Below, piece by piece: positions 18,172 through 26,420 of a stretch of DNA of 64,000 nucleotides. Position 1 is the first letter of the stretch, and the number at the start of each line of letters is the position of its first letter. The translations under genes were made by a program, and so were the position numbers. Origin of the DNA: Streptomyces griseorubiginosus (GTDB taxonomy: Bacteria > Actinomycetota > Actinomycetes > Streptomycetales > Streptomycetaceae). The stretch covers positions 186,001 through 250,000 of the forward strand of contig NZ_KQ948737.1 of NCBI RefSeq assembly GCF_001514195.1, in the 5' to 3' direction. The notes beneath the pieces were generated by a model. That model did not search any database. It was given only the letters and a program-made list of their open reading frames with translations, and was not told the origin of the DNA.

Positions 18172-19134
18172 ATGGCCGGCATGGACATCGGTGTACTGCT
18201 TCCGACCGGAACCGCCCAGTGGGGCGCTGCCGACCCTCGCGAACTGATCGCCTTCGGTCGGCACGCCGAACGCTCGGGCTTCTCCTCGCTGTTCGTCAAC
18301 GACTCCCTGATCAGCCCGCGCATCGAGGCGCTCACGATGCTGGCCGCGCTCGCCCCGGTGACCGAGGCCGTGACGCTGGGCACGGCCGCACTCCTGCCGT
18401 TCCTGCGCCGGCCGATCCAGGCCGCGCAGTCGCTGGCGTCGATCGACCTGCTGTCCGGCGGCCGGCTCACCGTGACCGTCGGTGCCGGCTTCCCCGGCCG
18501 GTTCGGGCGGCCCCTCTACGCGCTGTCCGAGCTGCCGTGGGAACGGCGCTTCGCCCGCCTGGACGAGACGGTCGCGCTGTGGCGGGCCCTGTGGGACGGC
18601 GCCGACTCCTTCCACGGCGAGATCCTCCGGTTCGACGACGTCCCGCCCACGACCAGGCCGTTCCGAGCCGGCGGCCCTCCGGTGTGGCTCGGCGGCGCGA
18701 CACCCGCAGCGCTGGCCCGCACCGGCCGACTGTACGACGGATGGCTGCCCTACCCACCCGACCCCGCCGACTACGCGTCCGGCCTCCGCACCATCCACAA
18801 GGCGGCGGCCGACGCCGGGCGCGCGACCGAGGACATCACCCCCGCACTGTTCGTCTCGGTACGGATCGACGACGACATCGACAGCGGCCGTAGGGCACTG
18901 GACGACTACGCGCGGGCCACATACGGAATGCCCCTGGAGGAGCTGGAGAAGATCCAGGCGGTGGTCACCGGCTCCGCGGACCAGGTGTCGGAGCACCTGG
19001 GACGGTACGCCACCGCCGGTGCCCGGCACGTCGTCGCCCGCCTCGGTGCCCTGGACCTGCACTCCCAGCGCGACCAGCTCGAACGGCTCGCAGACCTGAT
19101 CCCCGCCATCCGGGGGTCGGCCGGCACGAAGTGA
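18172..19134 (+). CDS. LLM-class F420/FMN-dependent oxidoreductase
   Basis: Luciferase-like monooxygenase-fold flavin enzyme of 320 residues. Visible family features are MDIGVLLPTGTAQWG at the N-terminus, the ERSGFSSLFVNDSL strand, LGTAALLPFLRRPIQAA and GGRLTVTVGAGFP, which lines the cofactor pocket. Later GGPPVWLGGATPAALARTGR is the usual LLM substrate-side motif. ATG 18172 or 18181 fits the domain; a TTG at 18145 would overlap the operator. The reaction is unknown. It is divergent from the MmyB-like regulator and probably the main target of it. Confidence 0.85.
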   Translation: MAGMDIGVLLPTGTAQWGAADPRELIAFGRHAERSGFSSLFVNDSLISPRIEALTMLAALAPVTEAVTLGTAALLPFLRRPIQAAQSLASIDLLSGGRLTVTVGAGFPGRFGRPLYALSELPWERRFARLDETVALWRALWDGADSFHGEILRFDDVPPTTRPFRAGGPPVWLGGATPAALARTGRLYDGWLPYPPDPADYASGLRTIHKAAADAGRATEDITPALFVSVRIDDDIDSGRRALDDYARATYGMPLEELEKIQAVVTGSADQVSEHLGRYATAGARHVVARLGALDLHSQRDQLERLADLIPAIRGSAGTK

Positions 19135-19149
19135 CGATCACGGGACACT

Positions 19150-20136
19150 TCAGCTTCGCTGTACGCGGCCGTCCAGAAGCTCCGCCCCCAGCGGTGTGAG
19201 GGTGTGGCGGACCGTGTTGCGCACGCGCAGGCTCTGGATCAGACCCGCGTCACGCAGCACCGTCGCATGCTCGCTGACCGACGCGGACGAAATGCCCAAC
19301 CGCCGGGCCGTCTCACCGCCGGTGACGCTCTCCCCCTCCCCTATGGCCAGGAGGGTCGCCGCCCTGGTACGGCCGAGGAGCCGGTCGAGCGCACCGGCCC
19401 TCGCGGCGATGCTGTGCGGCCGCAGGACGCCGACGTCCTGACTCACCGGATACACCAGCACCGGTGCGAGGGAGCCGTCCCGCAGGGTGATGGGCGTTCC
19501 CCGGCAGAAGTACGAGGGTACGAGCCGCAGCCCACGCCCCCGCAGGTGCAGGTCCCCGTCCCGGGGATAGGCGATCTCGAGAACCGGAGCCCGCCATCGC
19601 ACCGCAGGGTGCAGCCCGCTCAGCAGCCGCTCCGTGCCGCCGGCCAGGAACGCCTTGGCGCGCAGGGCCCGTTCGGCGTCGACCGAGGCACTGATCTGCG
19701 TCCAGTACGGATCGAGCGCCTGTCGGTGGTAGTGGCGGAGGGCACGGCCCAGACCGCGTCTGGCCGCGGGAACCCCCGAGGCGAGAGCGGGCGCCCACGA
19801 CGGCAGTTTCCGCTCCCGGCCGAGCAGCGCCATGTCCGCCCGCAGGCGCGCCTGTGAAGTGGACATGATCGTGTCGACGGCGGCCTCCGGATCGGTCACC
19901 GCTTCGGCAGGCGTCAGGAAATCGGGCGAGTAGCCACGGGACGGAACGAGATGGAACAGCGGCCGGGAAGCCGCGTGCAAGGTCGCCCGGACTCGGGTGG
20001 TCCAGCTCCGCAGTTCGGGATCGATCGCGGAGCTGCCGAGGACATGCAGACTGAGCAGGGCCTCCCAGGTGGGATCCGGTCCTGTCGCCAGACGAATCCG
20101 ACCGAGGTCCTCCGCACTGAAATGGATACGCAGCAT
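19150..20136 (-). CDS. ArsR-like winged-helix regulator with large N-terminal domain
   Basis: A 328-residue protein starting MLRIHFSAEDLGRIRL, with a strong GGGGGGAAG ribosome-binding site. The DNA-binding winged helix is C-terminal (about residues 245-315: AATLLAIGEGESVTGGETAR, then RLGISSASVSEHATVL and a wing). The N-terminal 230 residues are a helical domain of unknown ligand that is common in Streptomyces regulators of this class. It is divergent from an I36-type inhibitor gene and has a palindrome in between. It may control that gene or only itself. Confidence 0.8.
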   Translation of the reverse strand: MLRIHFSAEDLGRIRLATGPDPTWEALLSLHVLGSSAIDPELRSWTTRVRATLHAASRPLFHLVPSRGYSPDFLTPAEAVTDPEAAVDTIMSTSQARLRADMALLGRERKLPSWAPALASGVPAARRGLGRALRHYHRQALDPYWTQISASVDAERALRAKAFLAGGTERLLSGLHPAVRWRAPVLEIAYPRDGDLHLRGRGLRLVPSYFCRGTPITLRDGSLAPVLVYPVSQDVGVLRPHSIAARAGALDRLLGRTRAATLLAIGEGESVTGGETARRLGISSASVSEHATVLRDAGLIQSLRVRNTVRHTLTPLGAELLDGRVQRS

Positions 20137-20226
20137 CAGCTTCCCCCCGAAAGGCTGCTACCCCAGGTGTCCCACTCTCCCCCATGAACGCAGGGCGCGG
20201 TAGCTCCGATCCCGCCAGTCGCGGTC

Positions 20227-20244
20227 TTTCGGCGAGCACCGAAA
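20227..20244. promoter_or_regulatory. Inverted repeat TTTCGG-N6-CCGAAA
   Basis: A perfect 6-bp inverted repeat lies between the divergent ArsR-like regulator and the I36 inhibitor gene. It is a candidate operator; short GC-rich repeats can also occur by chance. Confidence 0.4.
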
Positions 20245-20359
20245 CTGCTCCCGCATCGCGTCGGCCCGGGCCTAGCTTCGGGACCAGTCACCACGGGGGT
20301 ACGGCGACGAAGGCTGCCGACGGCTCAGTCCGCCGCCCGTAGACAAACGGAGGACACAC

Positions 20360-20782
20360 GTGACATCTGCACGTCGAATGGTCGGTTCGCTCGCGGTCGC
20401 GGCGGCTCTCGTCGCCGGGACCACCGTCCTGGCCACCGCCCAGGCGTCCGCGCAGACCCAGCGCGCCGACTGGGACGGGAACATCTACCTCTACTACAGC
20501 GCGTCCAGCAACAGCTCATGGAGCAAGTACGCCGGCTGGGTGAACGACTTCGCCGGCCACACCTTCGCGGCGGGCGGCGAAGGCCACGGTCTGCGGGTGA
20601 AGAACAACGTCAACCGCGCCTGGAACAACGACGGGAACTACGCCGCGCGGATCTACTACAACGAGAACCAGAACGCGAGCGGCAACGCCCCGTACGACGA
20701 CTTCTACCCCGGCGAGTCCCGGCAGCTCAACAGCGGCGTCCGGAACAACAACGCCTCGATGAGCTGGTGGAGGGTCGGCTGA
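20360..20782 (+). CDS. Secreted peptidase inhibitor family I36-like protein
   Basis: Small exported protein of 140 residues from GTG 20360 with GGAGG upstream. A signal peptide ends at ATAQASAQT. The mature 105 residues are rich in Asn, Trp and Tyr and follow the I36 (Streptomyces metalloproteinase inhibitor) pattern: GNIYLYYSASSNSSW, AGWVNDFAGHTF, then VNRAWNNDGNYAARIYYNEN. The fold expected is a crystallin-like beta-sandwich. Known I36 proteins inhibit metalloproteases, though many homologues are of untested activity. A terminator follows, so it is monocistronic. Confidence 0.8.
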   Translation: MTSARRMVGSLAVAAALVAGTTVLATAQASAQTQRADWDGNIYLYYSASSNSSWSKYAGWVNDFAGHTFAAGGEGHGLRVKNNVNRAWNNDGNYAARIYYNENQNASGNAPYDDFYPGESRQLNSGVRNNNASMSWWRVG

Positions 20783-20791
20783 CGACGGTTC

Positions 20792-20821
20792 GGGCCCGCT
20801 CCCGGCCACGGGGGCGGGCCC
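20792..20821 (+). terminator. Hairpin after the I36 gene
   Basis: GGGCCCGC and GCGGGCCC arms (20792-20799, 20814-20821) start 10 bases after the stop and precede the next gene's ribosome-binding site. Confidence 0.6.
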
Positions 20822-20852
20822 CTCGTCCAGCCGCACACACGGGGGAGACCAC

Positions 20853-21800
20853 ATGCGGACACGCACCACGCAACTGGCAGGGCGGATCGGAGCCCTGGCT
20901 GTCCTGTCGGCCGTCGTCGCGGGCTGCGCGGAAGGTCAGGCCGCCGAGCCGCGACCGACGGTATCGGCGCCGCCCCCGGTGGCCGACGTACCCGTGAGGC
21001 TCGACGTCGGGTCGCTGGTCCTGCCCATCGAGCCCTATCTGTTCACCGACCGTCAGGTGGCGCGTCTGTTCCGGGCGCGCGCCGTGCTGACCGCGTCCTG
21101 CATGGAGCGCTTCGGCCTGCACTGGCCCGCCCCCACGGAACCCGCAGCGGACACCGGCACGCTGAATCCCGCCAACACCGCCCATCGATACGGGATCACG
21201 GACGCCCGGCTCGCCGCCCGCCACGGATATCACGCCGCTCCGGGCACGGTGCCGAGCCGAACCGAGGGGAAGAGCAAGGGGCCCAACCCAGGACCGGAGG
21301 AGATGCTGCTCCTGACAGGTCAGCACGAGGACGGCACACGAGCCTCGAAGGACGAGCGCGGTCGGCCCGTTCCGGTGGACGGATGTCAGGGGGAGGCCAC
21401 GAAGGCGCTCTCGGGCGATCCGCGGAAGATCGGCAACCGAGAGCTCGTCGGTGCGATCAACATCGGCAGCTACCGCGACTCCCAGCAGGACCCGCGGGTG
21501 ATACGGGTCTTCCGCACCTGGTCACAGTGCATGCGGCAGTACGGCTACACGTACGCGGATCCGACCCGGGCCCCCGGCAAGGCCGCCGAGTTCACCGGAC
21601 CGAAGGCCACCGAAGCCGAGATCGCCGTGGCCCGCCGGGACGTGGAGTGCAAGCGCAGGACGAACGTCGTCGGGGTCTGGTCCTCCGTCGACGCGGCCTG
21701 CCAACGCCGGGCGATGGAGGAGAAGGCACGGGAACTCGCCGCTGTCAGGCGGGACATCCGCACGCAGGTGACCAACGCGGACCGTGTGCTGGGGAAGTAG
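20853..21800 (+). CDS. Conserved actinobacterial lipoprotein of unknown function
   Basis: A 315-residue protein with a type II signal peptide: the lipobox AVVAGC predicts Cys25 as the lipidated residue. Start ATG 20853 has GGGGGAG upstream. The mature part has a Pro-rich linker (about 30-45), then a soluble domain with two Cys-bearing motifs (TASCMERFGL and WSQCMRQYGYTY) and further cysteines (VDGCQG, DVECKR, DAACQR) that may form disulfides. Such paired motifs are typical of secreted Streptomyces proteins without assigned function. No neighbour suggests a role. Confidence 0.8.
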   Translation: MRTRTTQLAGRIGALAVLSAVVAGCAEGQAAEPRPTVSAPPPVADVPVRLDVGSLVLPIEPYLFTDRQVARLFRARAVLTASCMERFGLHWPAPTEPAADTGTLNPANTAHRYGITDARLAARHGYHAAPGTVPSRTEGKSKGPNPGPEEMLLLTGQHEDGTRASKDERGRPVPVDGCQGEATKALSGDPRKIGNRELVGAINIGSYRDSQQDPRVIRVFRTWSQCMRQYGYTYADPTRAPGKAAEFTGPKATEAEIAVARRDVECKRRTNVVGVWSSVDAACQRRAMEEKARELAAVRRDIRTQVTNADRVLGK

Positions 21801-21851
21801 CACGCGAGCGCCTCGCGGGTGGGGTGCCGACGACCCGCCCCGCCGAACGGC

Positions 21852-22889
21852 TCAGGTCGTGCCTCGGACCTTCAACGTCGGTGTCAGCACGATAGGGGGC
21901 GGCAGTTCCCCTGCCAGGAGTTGGTCGACCTGGTGGATGGCCAGTTCGCCCAGCCTCCGCTTGTCGATGTGGAGCGTGGTCAGCGGGGGGTCGACCAGGT
22001 CGACGACGCTCAGTCCGTCGTAGCCCACCAGCGCGCAGTCGTCCGGTACGTGGACCCCCGCACGGCGGGCACCCCTGAGCGCGCCGATCGCGACCAGGTC
22101 GTTGAAGGCGATCACGGCGGTGAGATCCGGGTGCGCGGCATGCAGCGCCTCGAACGCGGCGGCGCCGCCGTCCGGGGACTGCTCGCCCAGGACGATCCAG
22201 CCCTCGTCGACGGGCAGGTCGTGTTCACCCACGACGTCGAGGAAGGTGCGGTGCCGGACCATCGGGGCGCTGCGGCACTCGCAGTCGATCATGCCGATCC
22301 TGCGGTGCCCCCGGTCGATGAGGTGCTGCATCCCGGCCCGGATCGCGGGCGCGGTGTCTATCTGGACCACCGCGTGGTTCGCCGACTCCATCCCGCGGTC
22401 GACCACGACCAGCGGCATGGTGCCCACGTACGGCTCGATCTCCGCATCGGTGTGGGTGACGTAGCCGACGAGCGCGTCGACCTGCTGGCCGAGTGACCGG
22501 AGCAGGGCCAGCTCCCGGGAGCGGTCGTTCTCGGTGCTGGCGACGAGTACCTGCCAGTCGCGTGCGTCCGCGGCCGCGATGACGCCGGCCACGAACTCCG
22601 GGAAGAACGGGTTGACCACGTCGGGGACGATGAGCCCGACGGACACGACATCCGGGCGGCTGAGCCCCCGGCCGAAGCGGCTGGGCCGGTACCGCATCCG
22701 CTTCGCGACGTCGAGGACGCGTTGCTGGGTCGCCGGGTCGATCTCCCCCTTGCCGTTGATCGCCCGGGAGACGGTCTGATGGGACACGCCCGCCGCTTCG
22801 GCCACATCGCGGAGGGTGACGCGCTTGGCGGTTCTCACACCCCGCGCCTTCTGGTCTTCCGTTTTGCGCTGTCCGGCCACGTCGCCCAC
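21852..22889 (-). CDS. LacI-family transcriptional regulator
   Basis: A 345-residue sugar-responsive repressor. The N-terminal HTH and hinge are textbook: VTLRDVAEAAGVSHQTVSRA then INGKGEIDPATQQRVL and RYRPSRFGRGL. The periplasmic-binding-protein-like effector domain follows (VGLIVPDVVNPFFPEFVAGV) and ends with LTTLHIDKRRLGELAI. Start GTG 22889 is the first codon that leaves the HTH intact. Upstream lies a 12-bp tandem palindromic repeat and then a short plus-strand ORF, so the original target gene was probably there. The effector sugar is unknown. Confidence 0.9.
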   Translation of the reverse strand: MGDVAGQRKTEDQKARGVRTAKRVTLRDVAEAAGVSHQTVSRAINGKGEIDPATQQRVLDVAKRMRYRPSRFGRGLSRPDVVSVGLIVPDVVNPFFPEFVAGVIAAADARDWQVLVASTENDRSRELALLRSLGQQVDALVGYVTHTDAEIEPYVGTMPLVVVDRGMESANHAVVQIDTAPAIRAGMQHLIDRGHRRIGMIDCECRSAPMVRHRTFLDVVGEHDLPVDEGWIVLGEQSPDGGAAAFEALHAAHPDLTAVIAFNDLVAIGALRGARRAGVHVPDDCALVGYDGLSVVDLVDPPLTTLHIDKRRLGELAIHQVDQLLAGELPPPIVLTPTLKVRGTT

Positions 22890-23001
22890 TCACTTCTGTC
22901 CTGTGTCGCCCGGTGCAAGTCAATCAGGTTCACCGTCCTGCCGTGCCGTGGGCCGTCCGGCGCCGGGCATTGACGGAAGCCGCACCGCTGGGCGAGAATC
23001 C

Positions 23002-23037
23002 CGTTAACGGTAACGTTAACGGTCACGTTAGCGGTCA
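23002..23037. promoter_or_regulatory. Three tandem 12-bp LacI-type operator repeats
   Basis: Three head-to-tail copies of CGTTAACGGTCA (the last two bases or one internal base vary) contain the overlapping palindromes CCGTTAACGG and TAACGTTA. They lie between lacI-type gene and the plus ORF at 23061, exactly where a LacI repressor would bind. Confidence 0.6.
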
Positions 23038-23060
23038 CGGACCAAGCGAAGGGGATCGCA

Positions 23061-23315
23061 GTGCCTTCTCCGAAAGGCCCTCTACCGCACGCACCTCACC
23101 CGACCTTCCACAGCCTGTTCAGCGGGTGGCAGGCGCAGGCCGGCGTCTTCTCGGCGCTGCCGGACGCACCCGTACAGCCGGACGATCCGCGGCCTTGGTG
23201 GCTCCGGCTGCGCGCTCGGCTGTGGGAGCGGGGCAGCGGCGCGTCTTCGCTCCGTCGCGCTGCTGTCACGCGCCCACGGGGCTGCCCTGCTCCCAGTGCG
23301 GACGGTCAGGGCTGA
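23061..23315 (+). pseudogene. Short ORF, possible truncated LacI target gene
   Basis: An 84-codon frame starts at GTG 23061 with a good GAAGGGG ribosome-binding site six bases ahead, directly after the LacI-type repeats. The first 60 residues look protein-like (HPTFHSLFSGWQAQAGVFSA). The rest becomes Arg/Ser-rich and ends soon after. This fits the 5' remnant of a gene that lost its body when the neighbouring catabolic cluster was joined. It could instead be a genuine small protein. No family was recognised. Confidence 0.4.
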
Positions 23316-23371
23316 CGCCGGGAGCTACAGGGCCAGGTCGCGTCGCCACCAGCGGCCCTGGCGGCTTCCCG

Positions 23372-24592
23372 TCAGCGGCCTCCGGCGGCTTCCTCGCGGG
23401 GTTGCCGGTACGGCCGTACCGCGCGCCGCGCGATGGCGAAGCGGTGTGTCTCCGAGGGGCCGTCGTAGATCCGGAACGGCCGTACCTCCCGGAACAGGCG
23501 GGCCAGCGGCGCGTCGGCGGCCGTGATGCCGAGGGCTCCGCAGATCTGCACCGCCCGGTCGACCACGCGGTTGACCGCCTCCGCCACGAACGTCTTGGAC
23601 ACCGAGGTCAGTTGGGAGGCGGCCGGTGACGCGGTGTCCAACTCCCAGGCGGTGCGCAGGATCAGGGCGCGGCTCGCCTCGATGTCGATCTCCGAGTCGG
23701 CCAGCATCTGCTGGACCATGCCGAGGTCCGCGAGCGCCGAGCCGAACGCCATCCGGCTCCCCGCCCGTTCCAGCGCGACGTCCTGGGCGCGGCGAGCGGC
23801 TCCCAGCCAGCGCATGCAGTGGGTCAGCCGGGCGGGTCCGAGCCTGACCTGGGCGCCCTCGAAGCCGCGGTCCACCTCGCCGAGGACCTGCCGCTCCCCC
23901 ACCACGCAGTTCTCGAAGACGATCTCGGCGTGTCCGGCGAACAACGACTCGTCGAGGGTCTCGATGTTGCGGACCAGACGCATGCCGGGCGTGCCGGCGT
24001 CGACCAGGAACATGGTGGCTCCGCCCGGGTCGCCGGGGCTGCCCGAGCTGCGGGCCATGACGATGGCGAAGCCGGCTCCGTGGGCACCGGTGATGAACCA
24101 CTTACGACCGTCCAGGCGCCAGCCGCCGGGGACCCGTGTCGCGGTGGTGCGCAGGGAGCGGGGGTCGGCCCCGGCCCCGGGCGCCGGTTCGGTCATCGCG
24201 AAGCAGGACCGGGTCTCCCCCGCGGCGAGGGGACGCAGATAGGCCTGCTTCTGTTCCTCGGTCGCCACCTTCTCCAGAAGGTGCATGTTGCCCTCGTCTG
24301 GGGCCGCGCAGTTCAGGGCGAGCGGACCGAGCAGGGAGTAGCCCGCGGCTTCGAAGACGGCCGCCTGTCCGCGCAGGTCGAGTCCGTGCCCGCCCCAGCG
24401 CTCGGGCACGTGCGGAGCGAAGACGCCCGCTTCACGAGCCGCCTTGTGCAGGGTCTCGCGCAGGGCCTCGGGGGCGTCGTGCACGGACCCGCCGCACTCG
24501 CGCTCGGCCGGGACGACCACCTCGCGTACGAACTCCGCGGTGGACGCGGCGAGTTGGGCGACTGCCGGATCGACATCGAACTGGATGGGCAC
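23372..24592 (-). CDS. Acyl-CoA dehydrogenase
   Basis: FAD-dependent acyl-CoA dehydrogenase of 406 residues that introduces an alpha,beta double bond into a CoA ester. Start GTG 24592 has GGAGG at four bases. The N-terminal helical domain shows FAPHVPERWGGHGLDL. The central sheet has SCFAMTEPAPGAGADPRSL, the FAD/substrate motif of FadE proteins, and the middle domain WFITGAHGAGFAIVMAR. The C-terminus has QICGALGITAADAPLARLF and YDGPSETHRFAIARR, where the usual Arg-bearing end lies. It is divergent from an enoyl-CoA hydratase with a shared operator, so the two act in sequence. Confidence 0.9.
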   Translation of the reverse strand: MPIQFDVDPAVAQLAASTAEFVREVVVPAERECGGSVHDAPEALRETLHKAAREAGVFAPHVPERWGGHGLDLRGQAAVFEAAGYSLLGPLALNCAAPDEGNMHLLEKVATEEQKQAYLRPLAAGETRSCFAMTEPAPGAGADPRSLRTTATRVPGGWRLDGRKWFITGAHGAGFAIVMARSSGSPGDPGGATMFLVDAGTPGMRLVRNIETLDESLFAGHAEIVFENCVVGERQVLGEVDRGFEGAQVRLGPARLTHCMRWLGAARRAQDVALERAGSRMAFGSALADLGMVQQMLADSEIDIEASRALILRTAWELDTASPAASQLTSVSKTFVAEAVNRVVDRAVQICGALGITAADAPLARLFREVRPFRIYDGPSETHRFAIARRAVRPYRQPREEAAGGR

Positions 24593-24643
24593 GGGTCCTC
24601 CCGCCGACGGGCGTACGGGCATCCGGCCCGCCGCGTCCTAGAA

Positions 24644-24662
24644 ACTGTATAGCGTCTTCAGT
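24644..24662. promoter_or_regulatory. ACT-N13-AGT operator, site 1 (divergent acyl-CoA dehydrogenase/enoyl-CoA hydratase)
   Basis: ACTGTATAGCG-TCTTCAGT: half-sites ACTG and CAGT around 11 bases, in an AT-rich patch between two divergent beta-oxidation genes. The same arrangement occurs between the two divergent TetR genes, so a TetR operator is likely. Confidence 0.55.
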
Positions 24663-24683
24663 ATCTTGCCGGGAAGCACCCGA

Positions 24684-24738
24684 CGACGGGAAGACACCGC
24701 ACCCGGCGACGGGAAGCACGCCGCACGGCGACGGGAAG
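24684..24738 (+). repeat. Three direct repeats of CGACGGGAAG at 22-23 bp spacing
   Basis: Copies at 24684-24693, 24707-24716 and 24729-24738 lie in the leader of the enoyl-CoA hydratase gene; a partial fourth is at 24668. The spacers are also similar (ACACCGCAC-like), so this is a degenerate tandem duplication ending at the ribosome-binding site. Confidence 0.65.
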
Positions 24739-24756
24739 ACGCGAGGAGCACCGCCC

Positions 24757-25593
24757 ATGACCCTGCCCGTGAGCACCGAGCCGGTCCGGATCGTCCGCCA
24801 TCCCGACCGGGTCGTCGAACTGCGACTGGACGATCCCGGGCGGGGCAACGCCCTGGACTTGAGGACGGCCGAGGCACTGCGGGACGCGTCCCGTGAGGCA
24901 GCCGCGGACCCGGGTGGCGCGGTCCTGCTGCGGTCCGCCGGCGGCAGCTTCTGCGTAGGGGGTGACCTGCGCGCGTTCGCAGGCCGGGGCGCGGAGACGG
25001 GCACCTATGTGCGGGCCGTGGCGGACGCCGCGCACGCCGCGATACAGGCCCTGTACGACCTGCCGGTGCCGCTGGTGACGGCGGTTCCCGGCGCGACCGC
25101 GGGCGGCGGGGTCGGTCTCGCCCTGGTGGGTGACGTCGTCCTGGCGGCCCGCTCGGCGCGGTTCCGGCTGGCGTACACGGCGATCGGGCTGACGCCGGAC
25201 TGCGGGGCCTCGTGGTTCCTGCCGCGCCTGGTCGGTCCCCGCAGGGCGGCGGAGCTGATCCTGACCGACCGGGTCCTGACCGGCGACGACGCCGAACGAT
25301 GGGGCCTGGTCTCCCGGTCCGTGGACGACGGCCGCCTCGACGCAGCGGCACACGAAACCGCGTCCGCCCTGGCCGCCGGCGCCGGCGACGCGCTGCGGGC
25401 CGCCAAGTCGCTGCTGCGTGCCGGGGACGGCGACGGACTGCGGCGGCACCTGACCGAGGAAGCACGGTCGATCGCCGCCCTGGCGGACGGCCCGCAGGCG
25501 CAGCGGCTCATGGCGGAGTTCCTCGCCGCGCGGGGGCGCCCGAAGGCCGGCGGCGACCGCACCGGGACCCTCGCACCGGAAAGTGTTTCTTGA
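24757..25593 (+). CDS. Enoyl-CoA hydratase/isomerase family protein
   Basis: Crotonase-fold enzyme of 278 residues, ATG with a GAGGAG site. It hydrates or isomerises a 2-enoyl-CoA. The CoA/oxyanion loop is GGSFCVGGDLRAFAG and the second oxyanion loop is PGATAGGGVGLALVGD. The usual hydratase Glu pair positions read GLTPDCGASWFLPRL, where one Glu is replaced by Asp and the other by Gly or Ala. That pattern fits an isomerase, hydrolase or atypical hydratase rather than classical EchA. It begins the plus-strand operon that continues to about 33.8 kb, interrupted by the TnpB element. Confidence 0.88.
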   Translation: MTLPVSTEPVRIVRHPDRVVELRLDDPGRGNALDLRTAEALRDASREAAADPGGAVLLRSAGGSFCVGGDLRAFAGRGAETGTYVRAVADAAHAAIQALYDLPVPLVTAVPGATAGGGVGLALVGDVVLAARSARFRLAYTAIGLTPDCGASWFLPRLVGPRRAAELILTDRVLTGDDAERWGLVSRSVDDGRLDAAAHETASALAAGAGDALRAAKSLLRAGDGDGLRRHLTEEARSIAALADGPQAQRLMAEFLAARGRPKAGGDRTGTLAPESVS

Positions 25594-25681
25594 GTCACTC
25601 TTCACTAACCCGCCCGTCGAGGCGTAACCTCCGGGCAACACAGAACCGAGGAACCGGTCACCACAGAACCGGGGAAATGGT

Positions 25682-26320
25682 GTGGCGATGCAATCTGCTG
25701 CCGTGGGCCTTCCGGACGCGTCCGACGACCCCCTCACCGAGGCAGTCGTCGATCTCGTTCTGCGCGGTATGTGGCGCGGCCGGCCGGAGTCCGAGCACCG
25801 TCCGCTCGTCGACGCCGGGCTGGCGATGGCCAAGGGGCCCGTGGTGCTGCCGACCGAGCGTGCCAAGGCCACCGTCGCGCAGACCCTGCGGGTTCCCGCC
25901 GGTTCCGAGCAGGAACAGCGCATCACCGCGGCCTACGAGGCGTTCCTGCCGGTCAACCGGCAGATCCGCGATGTGTGCACCGCCTGGCAGTGCCGCCCCG
26001 ACGGCGCCCCCAACGACCACTCGGACGACGTCTACGACGCCGGGGTGCGCGAGTCGCTGGAGGACGTGCACGAGGCCATCCAGCCCGTGCTGCGCAGGCT
26101 GGAGCAGGTGCTCGCGGGCAGCGGACGGTATCTGACGGCCCTGGAGGACGCCCTCGACCGCTTCGACGACGGCGCGTCCGAATGGCTGGCCTCGCCGCTG
26201 TGCGACTCGTACCACACGGTGTGGATGCGGCTGCACCAGGAACTGCTGCTCGTCCTGGGCATCAGCCGGGCCGAGGACGCGGCCCGCGAAGAGGAACTGG
26301 TCACCAGGAGCCGGGGGTGA
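25682..26320 (+). CDS. Accessory protein of the PEP-enzyme relative (PPDK C-terminal-extension-like)
   Basis: A 212-residue soluble protein from GTG 25682 (or ATG 25688). The N-terminal part (DPLTEAVVDLVLRGMWRGRP, then LVDAGLAMAKGPVVLP) resembles a small winged helix. The centre, AAYEAFLPVNRQIRDVCTAWQ, resembles the C-terminal extension attached to some actinobacterial pyruvate phosphate dikinases; I judge this from memory of the family. Helical segments follow. Its stop overlaps the start of the PPDK-like gene by GTGA, so the two are co-translated and likely form a complex. I infer a regulatory or acceptor-docking subunit. Confidence 0.6.
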   Translation: MAMQSAAVGLPDASDDPLTEAVVDLVLRGMWRGRPESEHRPLVDAGLAMAKGPVVLPTERAKATVAQTLRVPAGSEQEQRITAAYEAFLPVNRQIRDVCTAWQCRPDGAPNDHSDDVYDAGVRESLEDVHEAIQPVLRRLEQVLAGSGRYLTALEDALDRFDDGASEWLASPLCDSYHTVWMRLHQELLLVLGISRAEDAAREEELVTRSRG

Positions 26321-26420
26321 GCGTCACCGACCACCAGGAGCCGGGGGTACGCGTCGCCGACCACCAGGAGCCGGGGGTGCCCGTCGCCGACCACCAGGAG
26401 CCGGGGGTGCCCGTCGCCGA
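26301..26420 (+). repeat. 30-bp tandem repeat, four copies, carrying RBS and start codon
   Basis: Four head-to-tail 30-bp units span the overlap of the two PEP-associated genes. AGGAG sits at 26306, 26336, 26366 and 26396, each followed six bases later by GTG (26317, 26377, 26407) or GTA (26347). All are in the same frame and encode a ten-residue repeat of the type HQEPGVPVAD. The translation-initiation site itself has been multiplied. Confidence 0.9.

Noticed and set aside
26301..26420. CRISPR-like array
   Set aside because: The 30-bp units are directly adjacent with no unique spacers and encode protein in frame; it is a tandem repeat.
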